NCBI GenBank assembly: GCA_001936135.1
Contig: CP012818.1
Location: 2,356,001-2,420,000 of the forward strand
DNA: 64,000 nt
Reading direction: 5' to 3'
Origin: Saccharomycopsis fibuligera x Saccharomycopsis cf. fibuligera
Lineage: Eukaryota; Ascomycota; Saccharomycetes; Ascoideales; Saccharomycopsidaceae
Position numbers and translations under genes: made by a program. Below are positions 11,062 to 21,600 of the stretch, one piece after another. Under the pieces are notes generated by a model. It did not search any database. It had not been told where the DNA came from and saw nothing but the letters and a program-made list of their open reading frames with translations. Position 1 is the first letter of the stretch, and every line of letters begins with the position of its first letter.

Positions 11062-12229
11062 TTGCGAGTGAAAAACTCACTGAAATGGATATCGAAAAAG
11101 GTTGGTGAAGTGAAAAATCAATGGTGTTCAAATAAAAAAAAAAAAAAAAAAAAAAAAAAAAGAAAACTAAAAAAAAAAAGAAAGCAGGAGACAAAAATAG
11201 CTTTATAAAATCCTGGGTCAGGGTTGAAACGGTTGTCTCTCTAGACTTTGTTTTCTTTTTTTATGTTTTAGCTTTCCTTTTTCTCGAAGTTGTGTGTTGG
11301 ATAACTGTAAGTCTCTCAAAAGAGGAACAACGGTTGCAGGAATGAGAGTTTGACAGTATAATTTGTAAGCGAGAAAGTGGATATTTCACAGCTTTTGTCC
11401 TTTTATCATTTCTGTTTTGCTTGCGGCGGAAAACAGTGGCGCTGCTAAGCGGAATTACCGCATTACCCGCATCTCATCCCCTGGCCCCTTTGACAACACC
11501 CCCAATCCACCTTTGAAACACACACGCTTTGCACCCCCTGTTGACCTTTCATATCAGGTGCCTAGTATATATTGTTTTACTGCAAGGTTCGCTATAATGC
11601 TTCTCAACATCACACAAGAGGAAGTGTGTTGTGCATCTTATTGTTGCATCAGGCATCAATTACATTGATCTGCTCTGGAAGCCTGCCACATGTAAGTCTG
11701 ATCATAGCATTTGCCTTGTGGCAAGAATATAACTTTAAATCGCGTACTATCCACATATGTATAAGCAAAGTGATTTCACACCATTTACTTCAGGCTATTC
11801 CATCATCATTATTGCTTTTTTAATTAGTCATTTACTCGCTATCAAATAGTTTGTCCTAAATTTCTTTCCCCTCTAACCTATTTTTCATGATCTTCTTATA
11901 ATCATCGCTTCGTAAGCGTGGACATGCGCGAGTGGGACATGAGGATTGCAAACACTGATGAGGGAACCTAGTTTTTAAAAACTATAATAATGCTATGGTA
12001 TTTATATAGCAAACAGTTACTAGTGACGAACACAGATTTATACTCTGCCGGCTCATACTATAGAAAAATGAAATACATTAAAACTTAGAAGTACATGCTC
12101 AAAAAGAAAAAAATATTAGTAAACATAGATTTCTTGTCCTGGCCTTCGTGATATTCAACAGTGTTACTTTAGAATTTTAAAACAAACATAGAATAAAAAT
12201 ATAAGAGAAAATCCCACGTTTTCTCACAC
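11062..12229. other. Intergenic region: 5' flank of the phosphatase, 3' flank of RIF1
   Basis: 1.17 kb holding the presumed promoter of the phosphatase gene. It has a long A tract about 75 nt before the ATG and further A-rich sequence (11171-11180). ORFs of ~83 codons on the plus strand here look like chance. No other element was recognised. Confidence 0.5.
11134..11161 (+). repeat. Poly(A) tract, 28 nt
   Basis: About 28 consecutive A on the plus strand, 73 nt upstream of the minus-strand phosphatase ATG. In that position it could act as a nucleosome-excluding poly(dA:dT) promoter element. Confidence 0.85.
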
Positions 12230-15200
12230 CTAATTTGACTTTTCCAGTCCAGAAGTAGAGGAAGACAAACTTGACGTTGATGATGTTGCTTTTCTTCTTA
12301 GACGCATCATAAACCCAAGTAGCTCTCCTTCAAGTTTAAATTTATCTTCTGTTGTCATTTTATCAACTTCATCATTGTCTACCGATCTGAAAAAACTGCA
12401 AACTCGGCTCAAAAGGGATATGCCGGTTTTTTGTTTCTTTGCCTTTTTCACTTCACAATTTTCTTTAAAATTCTCATTAACTTTATTGTCCTTTTCTGTA
12501 CGAGTGCTAGTACCATCATCATCATTATCATTATTATCATCATCATCATTATCGTTATCGTTATCGTTATCGTTATCGTTATCGTTATCATTATTATCAT
12601 CATCATCATCACGCTTTCTTTTTCCGGGTTTCGGAGTTGTTTTGATATTAGCAACATACAGTTCGTTTTTATCATTACCAGTGGTTTCAGCGAGAATATT
12701 CCAATCTGAGTGTGGCTCAATATTTGGAATATCGCTTGCGTCAGTGAACACCTCATCCTCATCACTGTCACCTTGCCCGTCTTGCTTGTTGGCGAGAGAC
12801 TTCACAGTTGGCTCAATTGTTTGTTCTGGTCTCAGCTGTTTGACAGTCAGCGTTGAGCCTATGTCGTTAGCATATGGATCTTTGACCAGCTTATTTGCTG
12901 CCGTATTTTTCTGCTTCTCTTCTCCATCAACAAACAGTAAAACATCATTTTCCAGTAAGTTATGTTGCAAATCAGTTATGCAGGAATCACTAGCCTTTTT
13001 GTCTTTTGTAAGCTGAGTTTCAAGGATAATTTGGTCTTTAGATGTGTCATTGTGCTGTTTTGATTTCAAATTTTCTTGACCTTGAACAGCTTCAGGTTGA
13101 GATTGGGCAGTACCAGCACCAATAATAGCACCGGCAGGACCAGAAACTACAACAGTAACCGTTTCTTTTAAACCTTCCTTTACCATTTCTTCAGATGCGG
13201 TTTCCAGCTTAGAGCTGACCGCCACCATATTGAACCCAGCGTCTTTCAATGCATCTTCATTCTGAGAAACAAATTGCTTAGAAGCACCCAGATATGAAGC
13301 ACTCATGAAACCAAACTTCAAAACCCCAGTCAACAATGATACTTCTTTTAACAAAAGTAAACTATGTAGCAATTTGTCAAAAGCCTGAGCAACTATTTCA
13401 TTCTCAGAATGCGATTGGAAAATTTTCAAAAACAACGGCTGAAGCTCTGCTGAGTAGATATTATCCTTAATTATATTGTCCACAATTTCGCCTAGTTCAT
13501 TTTGCTCTAAACTTTGGCCAAGAAGTTCAAACTTATTCTGTAACAATGATACGGAATACTGCATAGAAGTTGGTGATCCACTCAGTCTTAAAAATCTGAC
13601 AATGGCCAAAAATGTTTTAGCATCTTGTAACCTCCAAAGCTGCAAGCAATCAAACATTTGATAAAATTTTCTAATATTGTTATGATATTTCTTGCTAAAA
13701 AATTGTATGATGATGCTAATTGTTCTATCTAAATCGAGCTTTTTCGAATGCTGATTGCAAATTATGTTACCAATAGTGGTCAAATCATAAGCAGAAATAT
13801 TGGAGTACATTCGTGACTCCAAGTTAGTGGTAATGAATTGTCCAATCTTGGATGATTCCTCATAAGCTAGTGCTTCAAGCAACTTGAGCTGTTTGGAACC
13901 AGAAAGAGAATTAATTAACATTTTTAAACTATTAGTACCATACCGAGGATTAATGTTCAGAAGTTTCACAATGCTCAGCGAAATGAATTTGATATCTGAT
14001 GGACCAAGCTGTTGTGCAGAAAAGATATCCATGTATTCAATAGAAAGAGAGATCACTTCATGAAGTGTAGTTTCACTTTCTCCATGCCTATTAATGACGC
14101 TAAACATTAAAGCATTGATAGAGCGCTGGATTCCATCAATAGTATCCGACAGCTGATATTTTAAAAGTTTGTTTTGAACTTTTACTGAAGCAAAAATAGA
14201 GTTTATGAGAGATAATTCCTCTCTGATGGAAAAATATTTTTCCTGAAATACCCTTTCAATTAAAGTCAATACATTAGCATAATTCAAGAAGACCCATTGT
14301 ACCGGTAACGGATTGATATCTTGTAAAAGAACTGGATCATTAGACAAAACTCTGAATTCCAAAAATGGAAAGCCTTGTGACTCAATATCAAATAATCTGC
14401 GCAAGAAATAATATCCTGAAGAAATAAATGTACTGTTGGGTTTTTCACCTGCCACATAACCAGGATACAAATTTTTATTGAAGTAAATTTTCTGAAATGC
14501 AGGATCAATTAAAGCATCCCATAACATAGTATAAAGCATTAGCATGCATTTATCCTCTTTTTGAATTCCATTTTTGAAAGATATTGTACGATTCAGTGGG
14601 CGTGCAATGTTACCCAGCAAAGAGTAATAGCAGCTAAAAATGTTGCTTTCCAATAAGCAAAATACTTCTTTTAAATTAATACTCTCTGCACAGTTAAAGA
14701 CTGGCTCAACTAATTGTAAAACGTTTTGATAACACTTAGCCATCAATTCATCCAGTTGACTCTGATTGGTATTGGATATAGCGGCATTAATAGCAGCTTT
14801 GATACTTTTACTTTGAAGATAGATAACACATTTCCATGTCTTCAAAGCAGCAAGTAACGCTTCTTTTTCATCCAGTTTGAAAAGGGACAAGCAAATAAGT
14901 TTCCATTCTGATCCTAAACACCATTTTGTCAAGTCAAATGCTTCGTACCCCGGCCCTCCTTGATGTGCAACTAACAATGTCAACGACATCCAAATATCCG
15001 CTGCTTGTTTGTATTGTTTCATTCTAAGCATTTCTCTCAAAAAGTCCATGATTCTGTCAAAAAGACTTGCTTTAGCTTGCGACTTTTCCAATGCGGAAAA
15101 AAAACTGGCTTGGGAGTCGTTTTCGGTAGCTGAGTCAATAAGCACTTTAACCCAAGGATCTTGAGCATTAGAACATAAAAGTACTTTGCTATTATCCAAA

Positions 15201-17596
15201 TAGTAAAACATTTTCAATTTAAATCCATTATCGTCAAGAAATGCTTTCACCATCTCTAAGAGAACAGTTATAGTAACGCTAAGGATTTTAGTACTCAAAC
15301 TCGTTATTTTAACAAAACCAAAAATGCTTGACATAACTAAACCAATCCACTGTCTAAAAAACTTTTGCATCATGTTAGGATATTGCTGTATAAAATTTCT
15401 GATAATGATAAGTCTTTCAATAGTTAAAGAGGCGGAATTGTAATCATGAAAATTCACAATGGCTTCAAGAATTTTCTCAGCGTCCTCAATAGTTATAAAA
15501 AGTTTTCTCTCTGTGAACTTTATGGGTTCTCTATTTCTCTGAGAACTTAAATTAAATGCAGGAGTATTTGGATCTTCGCTTTTGAATGTGTCATAGAACC
15601 GTTTCTGCTGCGCAAACGTAAATTGTTGAAATTTGCTCAATTTTTGGTCTTTAATAAATGAAACGTAAGCAGAAGTAATTGATTTTGGAATACATTTAGC
15701 TCTATTCAGGCATAAGTTTTCGCAGATCCGCTTAATTACGAAAGACACAGTTTTGGGTTCTAACGTCGTTATAAGATCGTTTTTAGAGCAATAAAAGGCA
15801 AATAGCTTCATTACCTGAATAATTATCCTGCTTTCAAATGGATCCGAAACTTTTGTAGGACTCAAGGTCGGATCTTTGTTCATTTTAACCTTTTCAAATA
15901 TCTTGGTCTCACTAATTACAATATCTCTTTTCATGAACTCTACCAAAGTTGTGCTTATCTGCATGAGTTTTTTAACAAAAAACGCATATTGGTTGATTTG
16001 TATTAACAAGTTCAAAGAAGCGTAAATCTCAAATTTTCTTTCGCAGTTTTCATTGACTAAATTGTGTAAGCATCCATCAATTAGCATAAATATCTTTGGT
16101 GAGCCTTTCTCAAGTTGCACTATAGTTCCGGGTTGCCAAAACTCGCTGTTATAGGGATTCTCATGAGCAGCTAAATTTTTTATGAATTCACTGAACTGGG
16201 CGTCACTATATGGTGGATCAGCAAGGGCACTAAAATCAAAAGATTTAATATTAAACAATTCCATCCCATTATTATTTTTATTTAGGCTAAGTTTACTATT
16301 GACACCATTTCCTTTGAAAGTAAAATCCAAACTTCTACTAGCAGCATCCTTAGCAACGTTTCGATCTTTCACTTTAAGAATTGATCGAAGTGGGGTATTC
16401 AGCTTACTTGGTGAAGTCGAGCCAGCCAGCTCCACATTTTCACTGAAGGCCACTTTTTTTCTTCCACCAGGAGAACCAACTGGTGTGCCAGAAGCATTTA
16501 GATCTGTCGAAGCCAATAATTCAGATTTGAGAGGTGACAATTTGTAGTTTCCAAGATTTTGGGACTGCTCCTGCTGTTCCTGCTGTTTCTGCTGTTCCTG
16601 CTGTTTCTGCTGTTCCTGCTGCTCCTGCTGTTCCTGCTGCTCCTGCTGTTCCTGCTGTTCCTGCTGTTCCTGCTGCTCCTGCTGTTTCTGCTGTATCTGT
16701 TGTGTCTGTTGTGTCTGTTGTGTCTGTAGTAGTTTTTGGGGCGGTTGTGCATGTTCTTCTTGCTGGTTTTTCTTATCTTCGGGCTGTTGTTGCTTATTAC
16801 GTAGCTTACGTGGTGACGAAGGCCTTGGGGAAACTGATTTCGAAGAAGCTTTCAATTTTGGAGATGATGATCTCCTATTGTGAGGTGATCCAGGCTTAGA
16901 TACTCCTAAAGGTGATCTTAAAATTCTCCCATTACCGTTTGTATGATTCCTTCTTCTCAATGGCGTCAATGTGGTTTTATTATTTATTTCCAATAACACA
17001 ATTCCAGAAGGGTCTTCAGTTAAATCAAGAACATTTGACTGATTCTTTTTGTGTGGGGTAGCAATCTTATCGTCATTCACTACTTTATCTGTCAAATTGT
17101 TGTTTGTCTTTCTAGCTGGCCCATTGGTAGCATCGTCATTACCTTCATTGCTATTGTTGTTGATATTGTTGTTAATATTGTTAATATTAGTGCTAAGATC
17201 TTTCTTTCTTCTAGACTTTCTGCCTGGTGTCCCGCTTCTAGAACTAGGCACAGGACTGGGGCTAGCGTTGACATTGGGTATAGGGCTTGGAGTTGGAGTA
17301 GCGCTCCGACTAGATGCTGGGCTAGTTGAGGCGCTGCCAATGTTATTATCTGCTACTAATTTATTGTTCTTTTTGCTGCTACTGCTAGCCAGAGATGAGG
17401 ATAACGATGACGATGACGACTTCACCTGCGACGGCTGTAGTTGATCCTTTTTAAGGTGCTTCTTTTTAGTTTTCTTTGCTTTCTTCTTCTGCTTTATTAC
17501 TGGCGCCTGAGATTCCACTGATATTGAAGCTACTGCTGCTTCTGGAGCACTGACACGAGGATTGGCATTTGTATTTGCGATTGGCAGATTGTTCAT
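12230..17596 (-). CDS. RIF1: Telomere/replication-timing protein Rif1
   Basis: 1788 residues. The N-terminal ~370 residues are low complexity and basic, with KSRRKK/SPRKLRNK patches and a Gln/Glu repeat. PP1-docking motifs then follow: an RVxF-type KKVAFSENVEL near residue 380 and SILK near 405. The Rif1 N-terminal helical-repeat domain begins around residue 458 (YSDAQFSEFIKNLAAHENPYNSEFWQPGT) and a long alpha-helical array runs to about 1450. The C-terminus carries an Asp/Asn repeat and basic segments. Rif1 binds telomeres through Rap1, limits telomere elongation, and recruits PP1 (Glc7) to reverse DDK phosphorylation of MCM at origins. The tandem SILK and RVxF sites in that order relation to the HEAT-like domain are the main reason for the call. 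Its promoter contains MCB-like sites. Confidence 0.85.
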   Translation of the reverse strand: MNNLPIANTNANPRVSAPEAAVASISVESQAPVIKQKKKAKKTKKKHLKKDQLQPSQVKSSSSSLSSSLASSSSKKNNKLVADNNIGSASTSPASSRSATPTPSPIPNVNASPSPVPSSRSGTPGRKSRRKKDLSTNINNINNNINNNSNEGNDDATNGPARKTNNNLTDKVVNDDKIATPHKKNQSNVLDLTEDPSGIVLLEINNKTTLTPLRRRNHTNGNGRILRSPLGVSKPGSPHNRRSSSPKLKASSKSVSPRPSSPRKLRNKQQQPEDKKNQQEEHAQPPQKLLQTQQTQQTQQIQQKQQEQQEQQEQQEQQEQQEQQEQQEQQKQQEQQKQQEQQEQSQNLGNYKLSPLKSELLASTDLNASGTPVGSPGGRKKVAFSENVELAGSTSPSKLNTPLRSILKVKDRNVAKDAASRSLDFTFKGNGVNSKLSLNKNNNGMELFNIKSFDFSALADPPYSDAQFSEFIKNLAAHENPYNSEFWQPGTIVQLEKGSPKIFMLIDGCLHNLVNENCERKFEIYASLNLLIQINQYAFFVKKLMQISTTLVEFMKRDIVISETKIFEKVKMNKDPTLSPTKVSDPFESRIIIQVMKLFAFYCSKNDLITTLEPKTVSFVIKRICENLCLNRAKCIPKSITSAYVSFIKDQKLSKFQQFTFAQQKRFYDTFKSEDPNTPAFNLSSQRNREPIKFTERKLFITIEDAEKILEAIVNFHDYNSASLTIERLIIIRNFIQQYPNMMQKFFRQWIGLVMSSIFGFVKITSLSTKILSVTITVLLEMVKAFLDDNGFKLKMFYYLDNSKVLLCSNAQDPWVKVLIDSATENDSQASFFSALEKSQAKASLFDRIMDFLREMLRMKQYKQAADIWMSLTLLVAHQGGPGYEAFDLTKWCLGSEWKLICLSLFKLDEKEALLAALKTWKCVIYLQSKSIKAAINAAISNTNQSQLDELMAKCYQNVLQLVEPVFNCAESINLKEVFCLLESNIFSCYYSLLGNIARPLNRTISFKNGIQKEDKCMLMLYTMLWDALIDPAFQKIYFNKNLYPGYVAGEKPNSTFISSGYYFLRRLFDIESQGFPFLEFRVLSNDPVLLQDINPLPVQWVFLNYANVLTLIERVFQEKYFSIREELSLINSIFASVKVQNKLLKYQLSDTIDGIQRSINALMFSVINRHGESETTLHEVISLSIEYMDIFSAQQLGPSDIKFISLSIVKLLNINPRYGTNSLKMLINSLSGSKQLKLLEALAYEESSKIGQFITTNLESRMYSNISAYDLTTIGNIICNQHSKKLDLDRTISIIIQFFSKKYHNNIRKFYQMFDCLQLWRLQDAKTFLAIVRFLRLSGSPTSMQYSVSLLQNKFELLGQSLEQNELGEIVDNIIKDNIYSAELQPLFLKIFQSHSENEIVAQAFDKLLHSLLLLKEVSLLTGVLKFGFMSASYLGASKQFVSQNEDALKDAGFNMVAVSSKLETASEEMVKEGLKETVTVVVSGPAGAIIGAGTAQSQPEAVQGQENLKSKQHNDTSKDQIILETQLTKDKKASDSCITDLQHNLLENDVLLFVDGEEKQKNTAANKLVKDPYANDIGSTLTVKQLRPEQTIEPTVKSLANKQDGQGDSDEDEVFTDASDIPNIEPHSDWNILAETTGNDKNELYVANIKTTPKPGKRKRDDDDDNNDNDNDNDNDNDNDNDDDDNNDNDDDGTSTRTEKDNKVNENFKENCEVKKAKKQKTGISLLSRVCSFFRSVDNDEVDKMTTEDKFKLEGELLGFMMRLRRKATSSTSSLSSSTSGLEKSN
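12525..12611 (-). repeat. Asp/Asn-encoding trinucleotide/hexanucleotide repeat in RIF1
   Basis: On the plus strand this reads as ATC/ATT triplets with a perfect run of TTATCG hexamers in the middle. On the coding strand it encodes alternating Asp and Asn inside an acidic tract of the Rif1 C-terminal region. Such microsatellites are length-variable between strains. Confidence 0.85.
16564..16735 (-). repeat. Gln-Gln-Glu / Gln-Gln-Lys coding repeat in RIF1
   Basis: A nine-base unit (plus-strand CTGCTGTTC with variants) is repeated more than fifteen times. It encodes QQE with QQK and QQT variants near Rif1 residues 290-345. The region is predicted to be a charged coiled coil or disordered stretch just before the PP1-docking motifs. 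Confidence 0.85.
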
Positions 17597-17962
17597 GGTC
17601 TGTCAAGTCAATCTGTGTAACTTTATGGTTCGAAGGCGGAGATTAAAGCGCTCAAAAAGGTGTCTTTGCGTTAATATTGGTTATAACTTTGATTGAAATG
17701 ATTTGCCAAAGATAGCTTAACTTTAGAGGGGAAAGAAAAAAGAAACCGCCTTTCTCAGTTATGAAAAAACTAGCATGAAATGCTGGTAAGAAATAGCGGT
17801 ATACTATGACAAGATAGCCTTGAAGATCAAGTTTGGATGTCTGCTACACTGAGCGGTAAACACCAACTTCTGCAATTTTTTCTTTCTGTCCACTGCTGCT
17901 GCTGTCGCGGGTCGCCAAAAAATAATTTCCTAAAAAACTTCTCAAGAAAAAAAAAAAAAAAT

Positions 17963-17990
17963 ACGCGTATACATAATCGCGTAATCGCGT
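17963..17990. promoter_or_regulatory. MCB-like cluster (ACGCGT plus two TCGCGT) upstream of RIF1
   Basis: ACGCGT at 17963-17968 is followed by TCGCGT at 17977-17982 and 17985-17990, about 370-395 nt upstream of the RIF1 ATG and just after a 15-nt A run. ACGCGT is the MluI cell-cycle box bound by MBF (Mbp1/Swi6) in yeasts, driving G1/S transcription. Three CGCGT cores in 28 bp of AT-rich DNA are unlikely to be noise, and a role in replication-linked expression of RIF1 is plausible. Binding itself is inferred. Confidence 0.5.
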
Positions 17991-18281
17991 TTTCCAAATT
18001 TTAGTAACCTAATCGAAGTGATTCGTACAACGCTAGTATCGTGACTGTTATTTTATATTGCCAATACGACTGAAATTTGTAAAGTTGTAATTTTAAGATC
18101 ATTGACACAAAATCGGTGGAAATGGACTTGTTCGGCGAGAGTGGATGTTTAGTTTAAATTTTTGAGCATCTTTCATTGGAACATCTTTTTTTGAGCGTAA
18201 AAACGAATATCTTAAAAAAAGATTATAAAGGTTTAACAAAACCAAATATGGCGATGTGCATTTTTTCTAGTTCTGTGGCTG

Positions 18282-18321
18282 TTTTTTTTTTTTTTTTTTT
18301 TTTTTTGTTTTTTTTTTTTTT
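18282..18321 (+). repeat. Poly(T) tract, 25 + 14 nt
   Basis: Two T runs (18282-18306, 18308-18321) separated by one G, in the RIF1-ULS1 intergenic region. Confidence 0.9.
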
Positions 18322-18655
18322 CGCTAAATTAAATAACCGCCAGATATCAACACCTTTACAAACAAGTTTAAAAGTATGAAAATTAATTTATAGTAAGTCT
18401 AAATGACCCTCAATGAACAAATAGTACTTGTACATGTAAAAAAAAAGATGAAAGAAAAACAAAAAACGCCGAGAGAACAAAAAAAAAAAAAAAAGAAAGA
18501 AAAAAAAAAATATTTTAACATATATAATACATAATCCAGGAAAACACTAATACATAATAAGCAAAACTATGAACAAAATAAAAAATCAAATAATGAATAA
18601 AAGACAGAAATAAAAAATAAAAGCAATCAAAACACTACACTCACTTCTAACGTAA

Positions 18656-21600
18656 CTATGGTACGCCTGGAGGGGATCTATTGGAAATACCAAACAAATA
18701 TCTTAATTCTTCTCTTCCCAATCTTGAAATTTGTTTAAAGCCGCTTTCATTTAACGCGTTTTCCACTAACTCACGTTTTTTTTCTTGCAATGTCACAATT
18801 CTATCTTCCACTGTTTCTTGAGTCAAAAGCCTATAAACGTAAACAGTCTTTAGCTGACCAATTCTATGAGCACGATCCATTGCTTGTTCTTCCACATATG
18901 GGTTCCAAAATGGATCAACTATAACAACGTGAGATGCGCATGTCAACGTCAAACCAACATTTCCTGCTTTCAAAGAAATTAACAACACTTTTTTGGTCTG
19001 AGTGGCAAAGAACTCAGAAATTGTGCTATCTCTCTCATCCATTGACATTGAACCATCGTAACGTAGAAATGGGGTTTTTCTTTCGCGTAAAACTTTGCCA
19101 AATAAGTCAAAAAACGATGTAAATTGACTAAATATAATAATCTTGTCTTCACATGCGGTGCTTTGAACATTATCTATAATTTTTAAACATTCTCTCATCT
19201 TTGGTGATATGTGAAACTCATTTTGTTGAGCGGCTATGAGCTCACCAATTATCTTTTGTTTGATGGTTAAACTATTCACGGAAGTGAGTGTTGGGAAAAA
19301 CATTTTCAATGCCTTGAGAGTATCCTCACCAATATTGATAATCACGTTTTGAGGAACATCGTTCGATACATCTTCTGCATCAACTCCATATTGTTGAGCA
19401 ACGTTTTCTTTAGTTTGTCCCTTATTGCATATCTGATCAAATATGCTAAAATGCACAATATCAGCTCTTTGAACAACTCTACTGCATAATGAACATCTGG
19501 CAGAATCTTCTTCATCTGCAGCAAAATTTTGAAACAATGTTTCAATACACTCTGAACATAAGCAATGACCACAAGGATATATTATAGAAGTATTTGTTTT
19601 TATTAGTCCATCGTAACATAAAGGGCAAGTCATATCACCTTCCTGAAGGTCTTGATTGATTCTAGCAATAGTTCCTTCATCGATACGACCACACCGCTCA
19701 ATCATCCCTCGCACGAGGTTTTTGTCATTGGCACTTCTTTCCTCAGTAGTTACCGAGTCCAACTCTTCGTTGATTTCTCCTTCGTTAATTTGCTTTAATC
19801 TGTCACCAATTCTCACTAAAAAGCTATGACAGCAAGCTTGTCTTAACCGCAACAATAACATTAAAACGTTACTATAGTTTCCAATTTTTTCAGAATTAAG
19901 CAACTTTCGAGCTTCTATTTGGACTTCAGAGGATAAAGCTTTGTAAAATTCTCCTTCATCACCATCCATAACAATAACTTCTTTTTCAACAATTCTAGGT
20001 GTAAGTTGCAAAATTGGGCAGTTGTCAATTTTGGAGTCTTTATTTCTTCTTAAAAGAATAGCTTTGAGAAGAGCTTGCAATCTTCTCATTGCTCTACTAC
20101 TATCTTCAAGATCGTAGGCTTGACGATTTTTCATTGGAAGAACAATCATACTTCTGAACCGTTTCTCATCATCATATGGCTTAATTCTCAAAAATCTTAT
20201 CAATGCATACAATTCATCAACTTTATTCTGCATCGGCGTACCAGTAAGACACCACCTGAATTCTGCCCTTAACATGTGGCATGCCTTAGCTGTAAGAGTT
20301 TTCTTATTCTTTGAAATATGTGCTTCGTCCAAAATAATTCTGTGGAAAAAGGTATTCTTTTCGAAAAAAGGTGACTTATACACTCTACCTCCAGAATTAT
20401 AGTTTGGCAATAAAGTAGTGTCTTTGGTTTGACCTGCTGCTTCCAAAACTTCTTTGTAGTGCTTTTTGTATTCAGAAGATACAGTACCGTAACTAACAAG
20501 CACAACATCGTACCTGTTAAGTGCATGATAATCATCGAGTCTATCCGAAGAATGATAAAGATAAGTTTTTAGTTTAAACTCAGGCTTTACTTTATTGCTT
20601 ATCTCTGCTTGCCATTGTCTTAATAAAGCCACAGGGCCAATAATTAACGTTGTTCTTCGTTTTGGATTACTAGGCTTGTTGGATAAAATTAATGCGATTG
20701 ACTGAACCGTCTTTCCCAATCCCATAGCATCAGCCAATATACCTCCTCTGTTTGAAGAGTTCTCCATTTTCAATAACCACTCCAACCCCATTCTTTGATG
20801 CTTCAACAATGTAATTGACATTTCATACGGAGTTTGTACCATATTATCATCTGATCTTTCATCATCTGGTTGAATGTTGTCAATAAGCTTTGCAATACTG
20901 TCGTTATCCATACGAGGCGCACCATTACCAAAAATGACATCGGTATCCTCATTGAAAGGACGACGAGTAACAGCTGAAGTTCTCGGTATCAGAAGCGGAG
21001 TTGGCTTATTAGGTAGAATATGTGCCATATGTGAAAGACTCGGTTCAGAAGTGTTGTTTGGCGACTCTTTTTTGTGAGAGTTAGGATTTGGAAAGGTAGT
21101 AGACAGCTGCTCTTTTGGTCGCATGTTATTAAAAACATTCATGGCTAGCTGGGGCTGAGCTCGAATGCTATTTTCAGCCTTTTGAAGTCTGGAAACCTCG
21201 CTTTCATTTAACTTTAGTTCATTTTGGAAGTACGATAGCTTCTTCGAGATCTCAACAATTTTGAGTCTGGCCTGAGATATGTTAGACGAATACGTGTTTT
21301 TATGTTTTTGGCTTGATAGGTTATTCATCATTGCATTACAATGAGCATTTGATGTATTCAATTCTTTAGTAAGTGCATTTATCTTATCCTTGGTTCGCGT
21401 CATATTATCAACGGCCACGCGATACTTATCATGAATGAGACCCATGACCTTTGTTAAACTAAAAGGCTCGTTTTGCGGTGGTTGTTGTAATGGTGTTTGT
21501 GACCGTAGTTGTGGGGAAAGAGCGTGAGTGCCATGAGTAATACCATCTGGTAATGGAATAGGCTGATTATAATTGAGGCGATGAGAAAGCGTATTTCTTG

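Larger units (their letters stand above)
17597..18655. other. Intergenic region: RIF1 promoter side and ULS1 3' flank
   Basis: 1.06 kb. The RIF1-proximal part holds a 15-nt A run and an MCB-like cluster (separate entry). The ULS1-proximal part is very T/A-rich, with T tracts at 18282-18321 and A tracts at 18479-18510. No gene seen. Confidence 0.5.

Noticed and set aside
12375-13016. 213-codon plus-strand ORF full of Ser/Leu
   Set aside because: It is the antisense of RIF1's acidic repeat region; its composition is explained entirely by the repeat on the other strand.
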